Positions 16,992 through 25,951 of a stretch of 43,865 nt of DNA are shown here, one piece after another. The notes beneath the pieces were generated by a model. It was given only the letters and a program-made list of their open reading frames with translations. It did not search any database and was not told the origin of the DNA. This DNA is from Acidobacteriaceae bacterium (GTDB taxonomy: Bacteria > Acidobacteriota > Terriglobia > Terriglobales > Acidobacteriaceae). The translations under genes were made by a program, and so were the position numbers. The first letter of the stretch is position 1. Each line of letters begins with the position of its first letter. The stretch is taken from the NCBI GenBank assembly GCA_003152695.1, contig PMAT01000023.1, positions 35,730 to 79,594 of the forward strand, in the 5' to 3' direction.

Positions 16992-17719
16992 GCGCAACCG
17001 ACTGCCCCAGCGCGGCTCTGCAGTTTATTGAGTCGGTGCTGGCGCTGCGGCCGGCCATCGCGGTCTTCGATTGCGATGGGACCCTGTGGAGCGGCGACGC
17101 CGGGGCCGACTTCTTCTATTGGGAGATCGAGCGTGGCATCGTCAGCCGCGAGGTTGCACAGTGGGCGCTGGCGCGCTACAAGCAGTACCAAGCCGGCAGG
17201 GTCAACGAAGAACAAATCTGCGGTGAAATGGTCACCATGAATCACGGCGTCTCTTGCCGGCTGTTGCGGCGGGCGGCAAGAGAGTTCTTCACCGAGGTGG
17301 TCAGCCCGCGCGTCTTTCCGGAGATGCAGGAGTTGACGCGCCGGCTGGCGGCGCAAGGATGCAATCTCTGGGCGGTTTCTTCAACCAACAATTGGCTGGT
17401 GGAATACGCCGCCATGCAGTTCGGCATTGCCCGTCAGCACGTGCTGGCAGCAAGCGTTGAGGTGGAGGGGGGATGCGCCAGCGATCGCCTGATTCGAGTT
17501 CCGACCGACGAACTGAAAGTCGTGGCAATTCGCGAACACATTGACCAACCAATCGACGTGGCCTTGGGCAACTCGGTGCACGACCAGGCCATGTTGGAGA
17601 TGGCAAAGTATCCCATCTGCGTCAATCCCAACGAAGATCTGGAGCAGATTGCGCGAGAGCGCGGTTGGCCTGTCTATTGGCCGGCGGGAAGCAAGCGGCA
17701 GGTCGAGCCACAGACCTAG
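16988..17719 (+). CDS. HAD-IB family phosphatase (SerB-like)
   Basis: 243 aa starting at a TTG that overlaps the previous stop (TTGA). HAD motif I is FDCDGTLWSGD, motif II is VSSTNNW and motif IV is GNSVHDQAMLEMAKYPICVNP, close to phosphoserine phosphatase-type HAD-IB enzymes. The cap region is helical (AQWALARYKQYQAGRVNEEQIC). The likely reaction is hydrolysis of a small phosphomonoester. Coupling to the MocA-like enzyme suggests they act in one pathway, which cannot be named. It converges with the GH57 gene with two bases between. Confidence 0.82.
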   Translation: MSATDCPSAALQFIESVLALRPAIAVFDCDGTLWSGDAGADFFYWEIERGIVSREVAQWALARYKQYQAGRVNEEQICGEMVTMNHGVSCRLLRRAAREFFTEVVSPRVFPEMQELTRRLAAQGCNLWAVSSTNNWLVEYAAMQFGIARQHVLAASVEVEGGCASDRLIRVPTDELKVVAIREHIDQPIDVALGNSVHDQAMLEMAKYPICVNPNEDLEQIARERGWPVYWPAGSKRQVEPQT

Positions 17720-17721
17720 CG

Positions 17722-19998
17722 CTACTCGTGCGAGGCAAAGCTGTAGAGGTTGTTCTCCAGTTCTTCCTCCGGGACCGCAAACAGATCGATCCAGCCTTCC
17801 AGCGGCAACGAGTCCACCGGCAGGTGATCGCGCCAGATGGCAAAACGCAAACGGATGCGGCTGCCCTGCTGCGCGCCCAGCAGGGCGAAGGGAACGCGGA
17901 ATTCGAAAACCTCGCGCAGCGCCACCTCGACGCCGTTGCTGGTGGATTTGCCATCGTCAGAGGAAAAGCTGGCCAGCTTACGGCGCTCTTGTCCGTTACT
18001 CAACACCCACTTTTGCAGCGTGGGTCCGTGCGCATCCGCGGCCAGCCTGTAGGATTGCATCGCCGACTTGCGGTCATGCTCGTCGCGGTGAACTTCCAGA
18101 TTCACCGTCAGGCGATAGGCGCCTTCGGGCACGCTGTGCTGGAAGTCCAAACGGCCCGATACGGAATCCGCGTCCAGTCCGGCGAAAACGGCGTCCAGCA
18201 AAAACTGTCTGCCGTGCATGGCGCCGGTGCGCTGGTCCGAGGTGTAGCTGGCCGCGCCCATCCACTCGAAGTATCCGCTGACCAATCCGTCCACCCGGGC
18301 GCGCACATAAGCCGTCTGCGGAATATAGCTGGGACGCACAACTCCGCTGATGATCGGGGTGTTCAGCTCTTCCGGCGGAACGCCTTCGAGGGCGTGGTAC
18401 ACGTTGGAGAGATGCCGGCGATAGAGTTCGTCGAAGTCGCGATCGTTGGCCGAGTGATGCTCCGGCCCGTACCACCAGTTCCAATCGCTGCCCTCAGCGA
18501 TGAGCAACTCTTCCCACGCCAGCTTGCGCTGCTTGGCAGAGACTTTTTGCGCATGGCGGTCGTAATAGTCGCGGGCTTCGGAGAGCAGGTCCCAGGCTTG
18601 GTTCTCTTCGGGAGAGCCAATCCAGATGTTGAAGTTGGCATTGATCCACGAACCGGGAACCAGCCGCTGCAAGGGCTTGAAGTCATCGGGCTTGTTCCGG
18701 GCGATGGCCTCGCTGATGGTAACCGCTTCGATCTCCGAATCATGCTGCAAGGCATCGTAGAAGCGGCGCAGGAATTCGCGGCCTGATTTCGGGTAATACT
18801 CCCACGCGTTTTCGCCGTCGAGGATGATGGAAACCACGGGGTCTTTCCCGCGTTCGAGGAGCGGCCGCGCGGAGCTCTTGATGTTCTCGATGAGGTGATT
18901 GGCAGCTTCTTGCGCGGGCATCCCCGAGTACACAAACCCGATGAGATCGGAAAGCCGATGGTTGCGGAAGACCATGTGCATTCGCGTGTCGTTCTTCTGG
19001 TACTGATAAATGCCGTACAGGCGTTCCGCGGCCTCGGCAGAAAGATGGTCGTTGGCTTCGCGCGCAAAATTGAAATCGAGCGAGCGTCCCAGCACGCCTT
19101 CATCGGTTGCCATCCACTCGATTCCCTGCCGCGCCGCCAGCATCACGACCTCCTCCGAGACACTTCCCTCCGAAGGCCAGAGTCCCTTGGGGCGGACCCC
19201 GAACAGCGCCTGATGAGAATCCAGGGCGCGCTCGATCTGCAGACTGGCGTCTTCCGGACGGCGGAAGCGCCGCGTGGGCAGACTCAGTCCGGGCGAGGAC
19301 TGCGCGCCCACGTTGCTATCGCATAGCAGCGGCAGGATGGGGTGATAGTACGGTGTAGCAGAGAGCTCGATGGATCCGCGCTGCGCCGCCGCGGCGTAAG
19401 CGGGCAGCACCTGGGCGAGAATTTCGCGCTCTTTGGCAATCACCAGCTGCTGATCGTCGCGGCTGAAGTCCTCGCCCTTTTGCACCAGCGCGGCGATGTC
19501 TGGCCCCTCCAGGAAGAACTCGTCGAACCAGGCAAGCTGCGAAAGCACCTGGAGGTCGGCGTAATCGCGCGTTCCAAAGTAGGCCTCCGGCCCTTCGGGG
19601 CGCTCACTGGTTGCGCGATAGGTCTCCCACAGCTCGCGATAGCGGGGATAGCGCCCAATCATGTTGACCGGGTTGGCCTGGAACAGATATTGCAAGGCAA
19701 AGTGCCGCTCGGAGGGAGTCAGCTCGGCCGCAGGCTTGGACACCAGATCGAAAAATGGATCGTGCGCCTGGCCCGAGACGTAATCCTGAATCTGGGCCAG
19801 TAGCGAAGGGACGAGATTGAAGTTCTGATGGACCTGGGGGAACTCGTCCAGCAGCTTCACCATCCCGTAGTAGTCCTTGAGGGCGTGGAGGCGCACCCAG
19901 GGAAGGCGATACTCGCCGGTGACCATGTCTTTGTAGAAAGGCTGGTGCATGTGCCAGAGCAGCACCAAGCGAATCTTAGGAGAACTGTTATGACTCAT
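17722..19998 (-). CDS. Glycoside hydrolase family 57 protein
   Basis: 758 aa. The GH57 (beta/alpha)7-barrel covers about residues 10-420: LVLLWHMHQPFY at the N-terminus, YYHPILPLLCD, GLWPSEGSVSEE and the ILDGENAWEYYP acidic motif. A C-terminal region (about 510-750) has beta-strand-rich character. GH57 enzymes act on alpha-glucans (amylopullulanase, branching enzyme, 4-alpha-glucanotransferase). Which activity this one has cannot be decided by eye. There is no signal peptide, so it is probably cytosolic and works on glycogen or maltodextrin. The ATG at 19998 faces a MITE-like repeat and the divergent lptFG gene. Confidence 0.87.
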   Translation of the reverse strand: MSHNSSPKIRLVLLWHMHQPFYKDMVTGEYRLPWVRLHALKDYYGMVKLLDEFPQVHQNFNLVPSLLAQIQDYVSGQAHDPFFDLVSKPAAELTPSERHFALQYLFQANPVNMIGRYPRYRELWETYRATSERPEGPEAYFGTRDYADLQVLSQLAWFDEFFLEGPDIAALVQKGEDFSRDDQQLVIAKEREILAQVLPAYAAAAQRGSIELSATPYYHPILPLLCDSNVGAQSSPGLSLPTRRFRRPEDASLQIERALDSHQALFGVRPKGLWPSEGSVSEEVVMLAARQGIEWMATDEGVLGRSLDFNFAREANDHLSAEAAERLYGIYQYQKNDTRMHMVFRNHRLSDLIGFVYSGMPAQEAANHLIENIKSSARPLLERGKDPVVSIILDGENAWEYYPKSGREFLRRFYDALQHDSEIEAVTISEAIARNKPDDFKPLQRLVPGSWINANFNIWIGSPEENQAWDLLSEARDYYDRHAQKVSAKQRKLAWEELLIAEGSDWNWWYGPEHHSANDRDFDELYRRHLSNVYHALEGVPPEELNTPIISGVVRPSYIPQTAYVRARVDGLVSGYFEWMGAASYTSDQRTGAMHGRQFLLDAVFAGLDADSVSGRLDFQHSVPEGAYRLTVNLEVHRDEHDRKSAMQSYRLAADAHGPTLQKWVLSNGQERRKLASFSSDDGKSTSNGVEVALREVFEFRVPFALLGAQQGSRIRLRFAIWRDHLPVDSLPLEGWIDLFAVPEEELENNLYSFASHE

Positions 19999-20355
19999 TT
20001 ATGAAAATTAGCCGCCCAAGTGTATCAGGGCAGGGGCCGGGTGGGAACCCGTGCAAACTCGAACGTGTTTCAAGAATAGTCGCAGGTCAGATTTGTATCA
20101 GGGCACAACTTCCAGTCGTGCCGCCACTGCAGTCCGAGATAGCAGCTTTAGCTGCTGAGAACAGGAGCTAAAGCCCATATTGTTATAAAGACCCCTACGG
20201 CGCGGCTGAAGCCGGGCCCTGTTACAAACCGATTCTTGAAACATGCGCTACTCACTCAACAGTACAAATAACCGTAGGCCAGGATATCCGCATTAAAAGT
20301 CAGAACCGCAGCGCACCTGTTCACCAACGCTGCCCTTCCGCTAAACTAGCAGTTT
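19999..20355. other. Divergent gap between GH57 and lptFG genes
   Basis: 357 bases whose centre is filled by the MITE-like element at 20066-20243. Promoters for both flanking genes must lie in the remaining ~65 bases on the left and ~110 bases on the right, or inside the element. No further gene was seen. Confidence 0.5.
20066..20243. repeat. MITE-like element, copy 1 (about 178 bp)
   Basis: Bounded by TGTTTCAAGAAT (20066-20077) and its inverse ATTCTTGAAACA (20232-20243). Inside are three hairpin-forming blocks, around GGCAC...GTGCC (20102-20122), AGCAGCTTTAGCTGCT and GCGGCTGAAGCC. It is clearly homologous along its length to 43277-43458. There is no coding capacity. Confidence 0.75.
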
Positions 20356-22737
20356 GTGCGCATTCTGACCCGCTACATCCTGAAGGAAGTGGGCTCGCAC
20401 GCCTTGCTGGGCGTCGCGTTATTCACCTTCATTATTTTCATGCGGGACCTGGGGCGGCTGCTGGAGCTGGTGGTCCGCAACAGCGCTCCCTTGCCCAGCG
20501 TCGCGGAGATTTTTCTTTACACGCTGCCAGCCACCTTCACACTGACCCTGCCCATGGGTGTGCTGGTGGGCATCCTCGTCGGCCTCAGCCGGCTGGCGGC
20601 CGACAGCGAAGTTACCGCCATTCGTGCCAGCGGCATGGGCGTGGGAATGTTTGTGCGCGCCATTGCGATTTTCGCCGTTGGCGCCTGGATGCTGGGCATG
20701 GTCAACAACGTCTACGTGGCGCCCAAATCGGCGGTGGCGCTGAATCGTTTGCAGGACAAGCTGAAATCGTCGCAAGCCTCCTTTGAAATTCAGCCGCACG
20801 TCTTCTACGAAGAGTTCAAGAACGTTGTGCTTTATGTGCAGGACGCAATTCCCTTCCGTGGCCGCTCGTTGTGGCAGGGCATCTTCCTGGCCGATGTCAG
20901 CGACCCGTCCTCTCCCAAAGTCACTCTGGCCAAGCGCGGCGCGCTGTTGAGCGACTCGCCCGACAAGTTACGCTTGCATCTGGAGGACGGCACCCAGCAG
21001 GAGAGCGTAGCGAAGGCCAAAGACCAGTACTCCATCACCACCTTTGACAGCACCGAGATCCCGATCCAGATGCCCAGCAACGCGGAGCGGGCGCACGACT
21101 TGCTTCCGGTCGCCGAATTGGGATTGCACGAGCTGTTACGCGATGCCGCCCGCGAACGCCGCGCCGCCGCGCCGCTGGAAAATACCGATCCCGGGACGTG
21201 GAATTACGACCTGAGCAAAGCGCGCTACTACGAGATTGAATTCCATCGCCGATTTGCGCTTCCGGCCGCCTGCCTGGTGCTGGCGATGGTCGGCATCCCG
21301 CTGGGACTCTCGGCCCGCAAAGGCGGCAAGAGTACCGGCTTCGTGCTCACGATCTTGCTGGTGTTCGTGTATTACTTCTTCTCGCTGACCGGCGTCTCCA
21401 TGGCACGCCAAGGGAAGATGCCTCCGTGGGAAGGCGTCTGGATGGCCAACCTCTTCTTCTTCCTGTGCGGACTGGTGCTGTTATGGCGCGTGGACCGGAT
21501 GCCGATTGAGATCGGCAACTTGAGCCCGCAGTGGAAAGGGATTTGGGAGAAGCTGCAAGAATTTTGGACGCGCCGTGGTCCCCTTCCCAGCAGCGCGCGT
21601 GCCCGACGAGATTCTTCGCCTCACCGCAAGCGCTTCAGCGCGAGGTTCCCGCTCATTCTGGACGACATGATCCTGCGCGACTTCGCCATGTATCTGGGCA
21701 TGGTGCTGGCGACGTTCTTGATTTTGGCGCTGGTATTCACCTTCTTCGAACTGTTGACCGACATCGTCCGCAACAAAGTGCCGGTGATCATGCTGATGGA
21801 GTACCTGCTGAACCTGAGCCCGTCCCTGCTTTACCTGATGGCGCCGGTTGCGGTGCTGCTGGCCGTGCTCATCACCTTCGGACTGCTGGAGAAATCCAGC
21901 GAGCTGACGGCCATGAAGGCCACCGGCATCAGCATCTATCGCGCCGCGCTGCCGGTAATTGTGGTGTGCGCTATCTTTGCCGCGGCCATGTTTGTCTTCG
22001 ACCAGCTCTATATCCCGCGCACCAACCGGGAACAGGAAATCCTACGCAACCAGATCAAGGGAAAACCGCCGCAGACCTACTTGCAGGCTGACCGCAAGTG
22101 GATTTTCGGACAGAACAACGACATTTTTTATTACCAGGTCTTCGATCCCTACACCAACCAGCTCGGCGGCGTCTCCATCTTCGAGTTTGACCCCAACACC
22201 TTCCAGCTCACGCGCCGTATCTACGCCGCCCACGCCCATTGGGACGAGGCGCTGAACAAGTGGATCTTCGCGCAGGGCTGGGTCCGAACTCTGTCGGGAA
22301 CTTCCATCCAGGATTATCGGACCTTCGATGTGGCCACCTTCAATGAACTGCACGAGGACCCCAGCTACTTCAAGAAAGAAGTCAAGCAGTCGGCGGAAAT
22401 GAATTATCAAGAACTGCAGCGCTACATCGGAGACCTGGAGCAGAGTGGTTTTACCACCGTGCGGCTGAAGGTGCAGTTGCAGAAGAAGCTGGCGTTTCCG
22501 CTGATCACTCTAGTGATGGCCGTACTGGCGGTCCCCTTCGCCGCGTCCGGCCGCAAGGGCGGAGCCCTGGGCAGTGTGGTGATTGCGATCGCCATCGCGG
22601 TGGTGTATTGGGTCACCGCCGGATTGTTCGAGGCGATGGGCAATGCCAATCAACTGCCCGCCATGCTGGCGGCCTGGGCGCCCGACTTCATTTTTGCTCT
22701 GGCCGGAGGTTACTTTCTGTTGCGGGTGCCGACGTAG
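20356..22737 (+). CDS. LptF-LptG fusion: LPS-export ABC transporter permease
   Basis: 793 aa, about twice the usual length of LptF or LptG. The first permease unit (residues 1-395) starts MRILTRYILKEV, with TMs near 15-35, 60-80, 100-120, 300-320 and 330-350 and a periplasmic jellyroll domain (about 130-270). A basic linker (about 395-425, RRGPLPSSARARRDSS) leads to the second unit (about 430-793), starting LILDDMILRDFAMYLG with the same TM-jellyroll-TM plan. In other bacteria the two permeases are separate and pair with LptB to move LPS to the outer membrane. The start is GTG at 20356. An ABC exporter gene follows after 54 bases. Confidence 0.88.
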   Translation: MRILTRYILKEVGSHALLGVALFTFIIFMRDLGRLLELVVRNSAPLPSVAEIFLYTLPATFTLTLPMGVLVGILVGLSRLAADSEVTAIRASGMGVGMFVRAIAIFAVGAWMLGMVNNVYVAPKSAVALNRLQDKLKSSQASFEIQPHVFYEEFKNVVLYVQDAIPFRGRSLWQGIFLADVSDPSSPKVTLAKRGALLSDSPDKLRLHLEDGTQQESVAKAKDQYSITTFDSTEIPIQMPSNAERAHDLLPVAELGLHELLRDAARERRAAAPLENTDPGTWNYDLSKARYYEIEFHRRFALPAACLVLAMVGIPLGLSARKGGKSTGFVLTILLVFVYYFFSLTGVSMARQGKMPPWEGVWMANLFFFLCGLVLLWRVDRMPIEIGNLSPQWKGIWEKLQEFWTRRGPLPSSARARRDSSPHRKRFSARFPLILDDMILRDFAMYLGMVLATFLILALVFTFFELLTDIVRNKVPVIMLMEYLLNLSPSLLYLMAPVAVLLAVLITFGLLEKSSELTAMKATGISIYRAALPVIVVCAIFAAAMFVFDQLYIPRTNREQEILRNQIKGKPPQTYLQADRKWIFGQNNDIFYYQVFDPYTNQLGGVSIFEFDPNTFQLTRRIYAAHAHWDEALNKWIFAQGWVRTLSGTSIQDYRTFDVATFNELHEDPSYFKKEVKQSAEMNYQELQRYIGDLEQSGFTTVRLKVQLQKKLAFPLITLVMAVLAVPFAASGRKGGALGSVVIAIAIAVVYWVTAGLFEAMGNANQLPAMLAAWAPDFIFALAGGYFLLRVPT

Positions 22738-22791
22738 TGGCAAAAGCCTAGAGCGAAACTCCAACCGCCAACATCTAACGTCTGTCCACTC

Positions 22792-24588
22792 ATGTTCAAG
22801 AACTTCAGCCCGCTGTTCCCTTATCTCCGCAAATACCGAGTGACTTTTTGGATCGGCGCTCTGTGCGTCTTGTGCAACAACGGGGTCTGGATTCTCTTCC
22901 CACTGGTCATCCGCCGCGCCATTGACGATCTAAACCTGGGAGTCACACGCCACAAACTGCTCACCTACTCGGCGCTGCTGCTGGCGGTCGCCGGGACCAA
23001 AGCCATCTTCCAATTCCTTACCCGCTGGATCCTGATCGGGGTGTCGCGCGAAATTGAATTCGATCTGCGCAACGACCTGTTCACGCATCTGGAACGGCTG
23101 TCTTACAGTTTTTATCAGCGCACCCGCACCGGCGACATCATGGCCCGGGCCACCAACGATCTGAACGCGGTGCGCATGCTGGCCGGGCCCGGCATCATGT
23201 ACACCGCCAACACAGTGGTGTTCACCGCGGGCGCGCTGGTGTTCATGTTGAGCATCAGCCCGCGCCTTACCCTGTTCGCCTTCCTGCCACTGCCCGTGGT
23301 CAGCATCGTGGTGCAGTACTTCGGCCGCAAAATTCACGAGCGCTTCGAGCGCATCCAGGCGATGTTCTCCAACATTTCGGCCAAGGCGCAGGAGAACTTT
23401 TCCGGAGCGCGGCTGATTCGCGCTTATGTGCAGGAGCAAGCGGAGATCGAGAGCTTCGAGCGCGAGAACACCGAATACATCGCGCGCAGTTTGAAGCTGG
23501 TGCGCTTGATGGGCATGCTGTGGCCGACGCTGGAAACCCTGCTCGGCCTCGCCGTCGTGATCGTACTGTGGATCGGCGGCCGCGAAGTCCTGTTGCATCG
23601 CATTTCGGTCGGCAGCTTCGTAGCCTTCAACACCTACATGGTGCAGCTCACCTGGCCCATCATTTCCCTGGGCTGGGTCCTTAACATATTTCAGCGCGGC
23701 ACCGCATCCATGGGCCGCATCCAGAACGTGTTGGCGGAGCAGCCCGAGGTCACCGACGCCGGCGTGCCTGCAATCGGCGCTCCCACCGAAGTTGGCGGCG
23801 AGATCGAGTTCCGCAACCTGAGCTTTCACTACGGTCACACGTTGATCGCCGCCGAGCGCGGCATGGGTCAAGTGCATGGCGATGAAGCGGTGCTGAAAAA
23901 CATCAACCTGCGGGTGCCCGAAGGCACCAGCCTGGCAATTGTAGGCCCCACCGGATCGGGCAAGTCCACGCTGGTGTCGCTGATTCCGCGCATTTACGAT
24001 GCGCCTGAAGGCTCGGTGCTGATCGACGGGCGGCCCATTCGCGAGTTCCCGCTCGAGGTGTTGCGCAAGAACATCGGCTTTGTTCCGCAGGAGACGTTCC
24101 TGTTCAGCGACACCATTCGCGAGAACATCGCTTTCGGTGCCGAGCACGCCACCGATGGAGAGATTCGCCGCGCCGCCGAGGCCGCCAATATTGCTGATGA
24201 CATCGAGAGTTTTCCCGATGGCTACAACACCCTGGTCGGGGAGCGCGGCCTCACGCTTTCCGGCGGGCAGAAACAGCGTACGGCCATTGCGCGAGCGTTG
24301 ATCCGCAGTCCGCGCATCCTGGTGCTCGATGACGCCCTCGCCAGCGTGGACACCCAGACCGAAGATCGCATCCTGAATCATCTGCGCGAGATCATGCAGG
24401 GGCGCACCACCATCTTCATCTCGCACCGGGTTTCGACGGTGCGCAACGCCGATCGCATCGCTGTGCTGCACGACGGCCAGATCGTGGAGTACGGCACTCA
24501 CGAAGAGCTGATCGAACGCAACGGCTACTACACCGAGCTGTACAACAAGCAACTGTTGGAAGAAGAGCTGGAAACGGAAACGGTGTAG
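22792..24588 (+). CDS. ABC transporter, fused permease-ATPase (MsbA/YheI type)
   Basis: 598 aa exporter half-transporter. The six-TM domain spans about residues 15-315 and the nucleotide-binding domain about 340-585. Walker A is GPTGSGKST, the Q-loop is GFVPQETFLFSDTIRENI, the signature is LSGGQKQR, Walker B is ILVLDDALASVD and the switch His is in ISHRVSTV. An insertion of about 20 residues before Walker A (HTLIAAERGMGQVHGDEA) is slightly unusual. It functions as a homo- or heterodimer. Its position directly after lptFG suggests a role in lipid or envelope-glycolipid export, an inference from context. Confidence 0.88.
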   Translation: MFKNFSPLFPYLRKYRVTFWIGALCVLCNNGVWILFPLVIRRAIDDLNLGVTRHKLLTYSALLLAVAGTKAIFQFLTRWILIGVSREIEFDLRNDLFTHLERLSYSFYQRTRTGDIMARATNDLNAVRMLAGPGIMYTANTVVFTAGALVFMLSISPRLTLFAFLPLPVVSIVVQYFGRKIHERFERIQAMFSNISAKAQENFSGARLIRAYVQEQAEIESFERENTEYIARSLKLVRLMGMLWPTLETLLGLAVVIVLWIGGREVLLHRISVGSFVAFNTYMVQLTWPIISLGWVLNIFQRGTASMGRIQNVLAEQPEVTDAGVPAIGAPTEVGGEIEFRNLSFHYGHTLIAAERGMGQVHGDEAVLKNINLRVPEGTSLAIVGPTGSGKSTLVSLIPRIYDAPEGSVLIDGRPIREFPLEVLRKNIGFVPQETFLFSDTIRENIAFGAEHATDGEIRRAAEAANIADDIESFPDGYNTLVGERGLTLSGGQKQRTAIARALIRSPRILVLDDALASVDTQTEDRILNHLREIMQGRTTIFISHRVSTVRNADRIAVLHDGQIVEYGTHEELIERNGYYTELYNKQLLEEELETETV

Positions 24589-24618
24589 AGCGGCCCCAAA
24601 GCTCGTCGCAACGATAGG

Positions 24619-24675
24619 GGTCCTTCGACTTCGCACGAGTCCGCCAGAGCGGACTCGTGCTCCGCTCAGGATGAC
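24619..24675 (-). repeat. Short interspersed hairpin repeat, copy d
   Basis: Minus orientation: GTCATCCTGAGC (24675-24664), then a perfect 12-bp stem (24633-24644 with 24649-24660, arms GCACGAGTCCGC), then GTCGAAGGACC. It lies between the convergent ABC transporter and iscU-like genes and could act as a bidirectional transcript end. Confidence 0.75.
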
Positions 24676-24687
24676 AACCGGAGATGT

Positions 24688-25044
24688 TTACCTTAGCTTC
24701 TTCAGCGCCGCTCTGAGAGCATCAACCGCTAATTGCGCGGCATGACCCGATGCCGGCGGCACGCCTCCAACTGCATCCACGATGTCTGCCTTACTGATTG
24801 CACTCGCCTCCTGCCGGGACCTACCCTTTGCCAACTCCGTCATCGCAGAGGCACACGCCATGGCGGGCACGCAGCCTTTGGCACGAAAGCGGACCTCGCC
24901 AATCCGTCCGGCGTTCATCTTGATCGCAAGCTCCAGAATGTCGCCGCATGCTGGATTCTCGACGCGTACCTGAGCATCGGCGTCGGGCAACTCGCCGGAG
25001 TTGCGCGGTCGCTCGAAGTGATCGAGAAGTTGGGGAGAATACAT
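24688..25044 (-). CDS. Iron-sulfur cluster assembly scaffold, IscU/NifU-N family, third Cys missing
   Basis: 118 aa, IscU fold. The first two cluster-ligand positions are present: Cys33 (NPACGD) and Cys58 (AKGC); Cys64 is extra. The third canonical ligand, normally in an H-C-S motif near the C-terminal helix, is replaced: GHAAQLAVDAL gives His101-Ala102. The LPPVK contact segment for the HscA chaperone is replaced by VPPASG. It may therefore bind a cluster differently or act as a carrier. No iscS, sufS or hsc gene is adjacent. Start ATG 25044, divergent from the BtuF-like gene. Confidence 0.8.
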   Translation of the reverse strand: MYSPQLLDHFERPRNSGELPDADAQVRVENPACGDILELAIKMNAGRIGEVRFRAKGCVPAMACASAMTELAKGRSRQEASAISKADIVDAVGGVPPASGHAAQLAVDALRAALKKLR

Positions 25045-25083
25045 GGGCGCAAAACCCTCACCAGTAGCTTACCGCGCCAGGCG

Positions 25084-25114
25084 TTGCCGGTCATGGGGCC
25101 GCCCTCCGTATAAT
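25084..25114 (+). promoter_or_regulatory. Candidate promoter of the BtuF-like gene
   Basis: TTGCCG at 25084-25089 and a perfect TATAAT at 25109-25114, 19 bases apart. Initiation about seven bases after the -10 would fall only a few bases before the TTG start at 25124, giving a nearly leaderless message. Confidence 0.35.
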
Positions 25115-25123
25115 CGAACAGCC

Positions 25124-25936
25124 TTGAACAGCAATCACACTCCGCAGCGAGTGGTCTCGCTCCAGCCCAGCGCCACGGTCACGCTGCGCGATCTGGGCCT
25201 GCTCGATCGCCTGGTTGCTTGCACCAAATACTGCGCCGACGTCTGCCCCGAGGTTGCCGATGGCTCGCGCTTGATTGTCTCCGATTCCTGGACCGCCCAG
25301 ACGGAACAGATTCTCGCCGCCCGTCCCGACTTGGTGCTGGCGTCGGTGCCCTACCAACTGGAAGCCGTGGCCGCCATCCTGAAAGCGGGCGTACGATTCC
25401 TCGGGCTGGCGCCGCGCAGGCTCGCCGACATCTACACCGACATGGCGGCGATTGCAGGCGTGATGGGCGCATGGGAGCGCGGTCAGAGCGTGATCGCCAA
25501 TATGCGAAAGGAAATCGAGGCGGTCCGCGAGCGCGCCGCTTCTGCGTCCAAGCCTAAGGTCTTTTGCGAGGAATGGGGCAAACCGATCATCGCGTCGCAG
25601 CCGTGGGTAGCCGAGCTGGTGGAAGCCGCAGGAGGCGAGTTCATCGCCGCGCCCGGCAAGACGATTACACCGGAGGACGTCGCATCGGCGCAGCCGGATG
25701 TCATTGTGGCTGCCTGGTGCGGAGCCGGAGACCGCGTCCCGCTGGAGAAGATCGTAGAGCAGCGCGGCTGGGCAGACCTGCCGGCGGTGCGCCAGGAGCG
25801 CGTGTTCTGCATCAACGATGAACTGCTGAACACGCCGGCGACGAGCCTGCTCGGCGGACTGCACGCCTTGGCTTGGGCGCTGCATCCGGAGCTGTTTCCG
25901 CGGCCCGCCGGGATTCGCCAGCTTCACGGCGTGTGA
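25124..25936 (+). CDS. Cobalamin/metal-chelate binding protein, BtuF-like (class III substrate-binding fold)
   Basis: 270 aa from TTG 25124. The open frame upstream to 25043 overlaps iscU and reads like non-coding DNA. It has a two-lobed periplasmic-binding fold: RVVSLQPSATVTLRDLGLLDRLVACT, CPEV, ILAARPDLVLAS, then the long linker helix (AIAGVMGAWERGQSVIANMRKEI), VFCEEWGKPIIASQPWVAELVEAAGGEF and LEKIVEQRGWADLPAVRQERVF. These are typical of BtuF-type B12-binding proteins. No signal peptide or lipobox is visible and no permease or ATPase genes adjoin, so it may be cytosolic or the annotated start may be short. The fRMsr-like gene follows in 15 bases. Confidence 0.75.
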   Translation: MNSNHTPQRVVSLQPSATVTLRDLGLLDRLVACTKYCADVCPEVADGSRLIVSDSWTAQTEQILAARPDLVLASVPYQLEAVAAILKAGVRFLGLAPRRLADIYTDMAAIAGVMGAWERGQSVIANMRKEIEAVRERAASASKPKVFCEEWGKPIIASQPWVAELVEAAGGEFIAAPGKTITPEDVASAQPDVIVAAWCGAGDRVPLEKIVEQRGWADLPAVRQERVFCINDELLNTPATSLLGGLHALAWALHPELFPRPAGIRQLHGV

Positions 25937-25951
25937 TATGAATGGAGGACG

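Noticed and set aside
17665-18786. Long plus-strand frame of 373 codons opposite the GH57 gene
   Set aside because: Antisense shadow; GH57 motifs are clear on the other strand.
20356-22737. A missed frameshift or stop joining two genes (LptF and LptG)
   Set aside because: The frame is continuous with a plausible basic linker, and no internal start with a Shine-Dalgarno was seen; taken as a true fusion.
25043-25123. Upstream 27 codons of the BtuF-like frame
   Set aside because: They overlap the iscU-like gene end-on, contain the candidate promoter and read as Arg-rich non-coding sequence.
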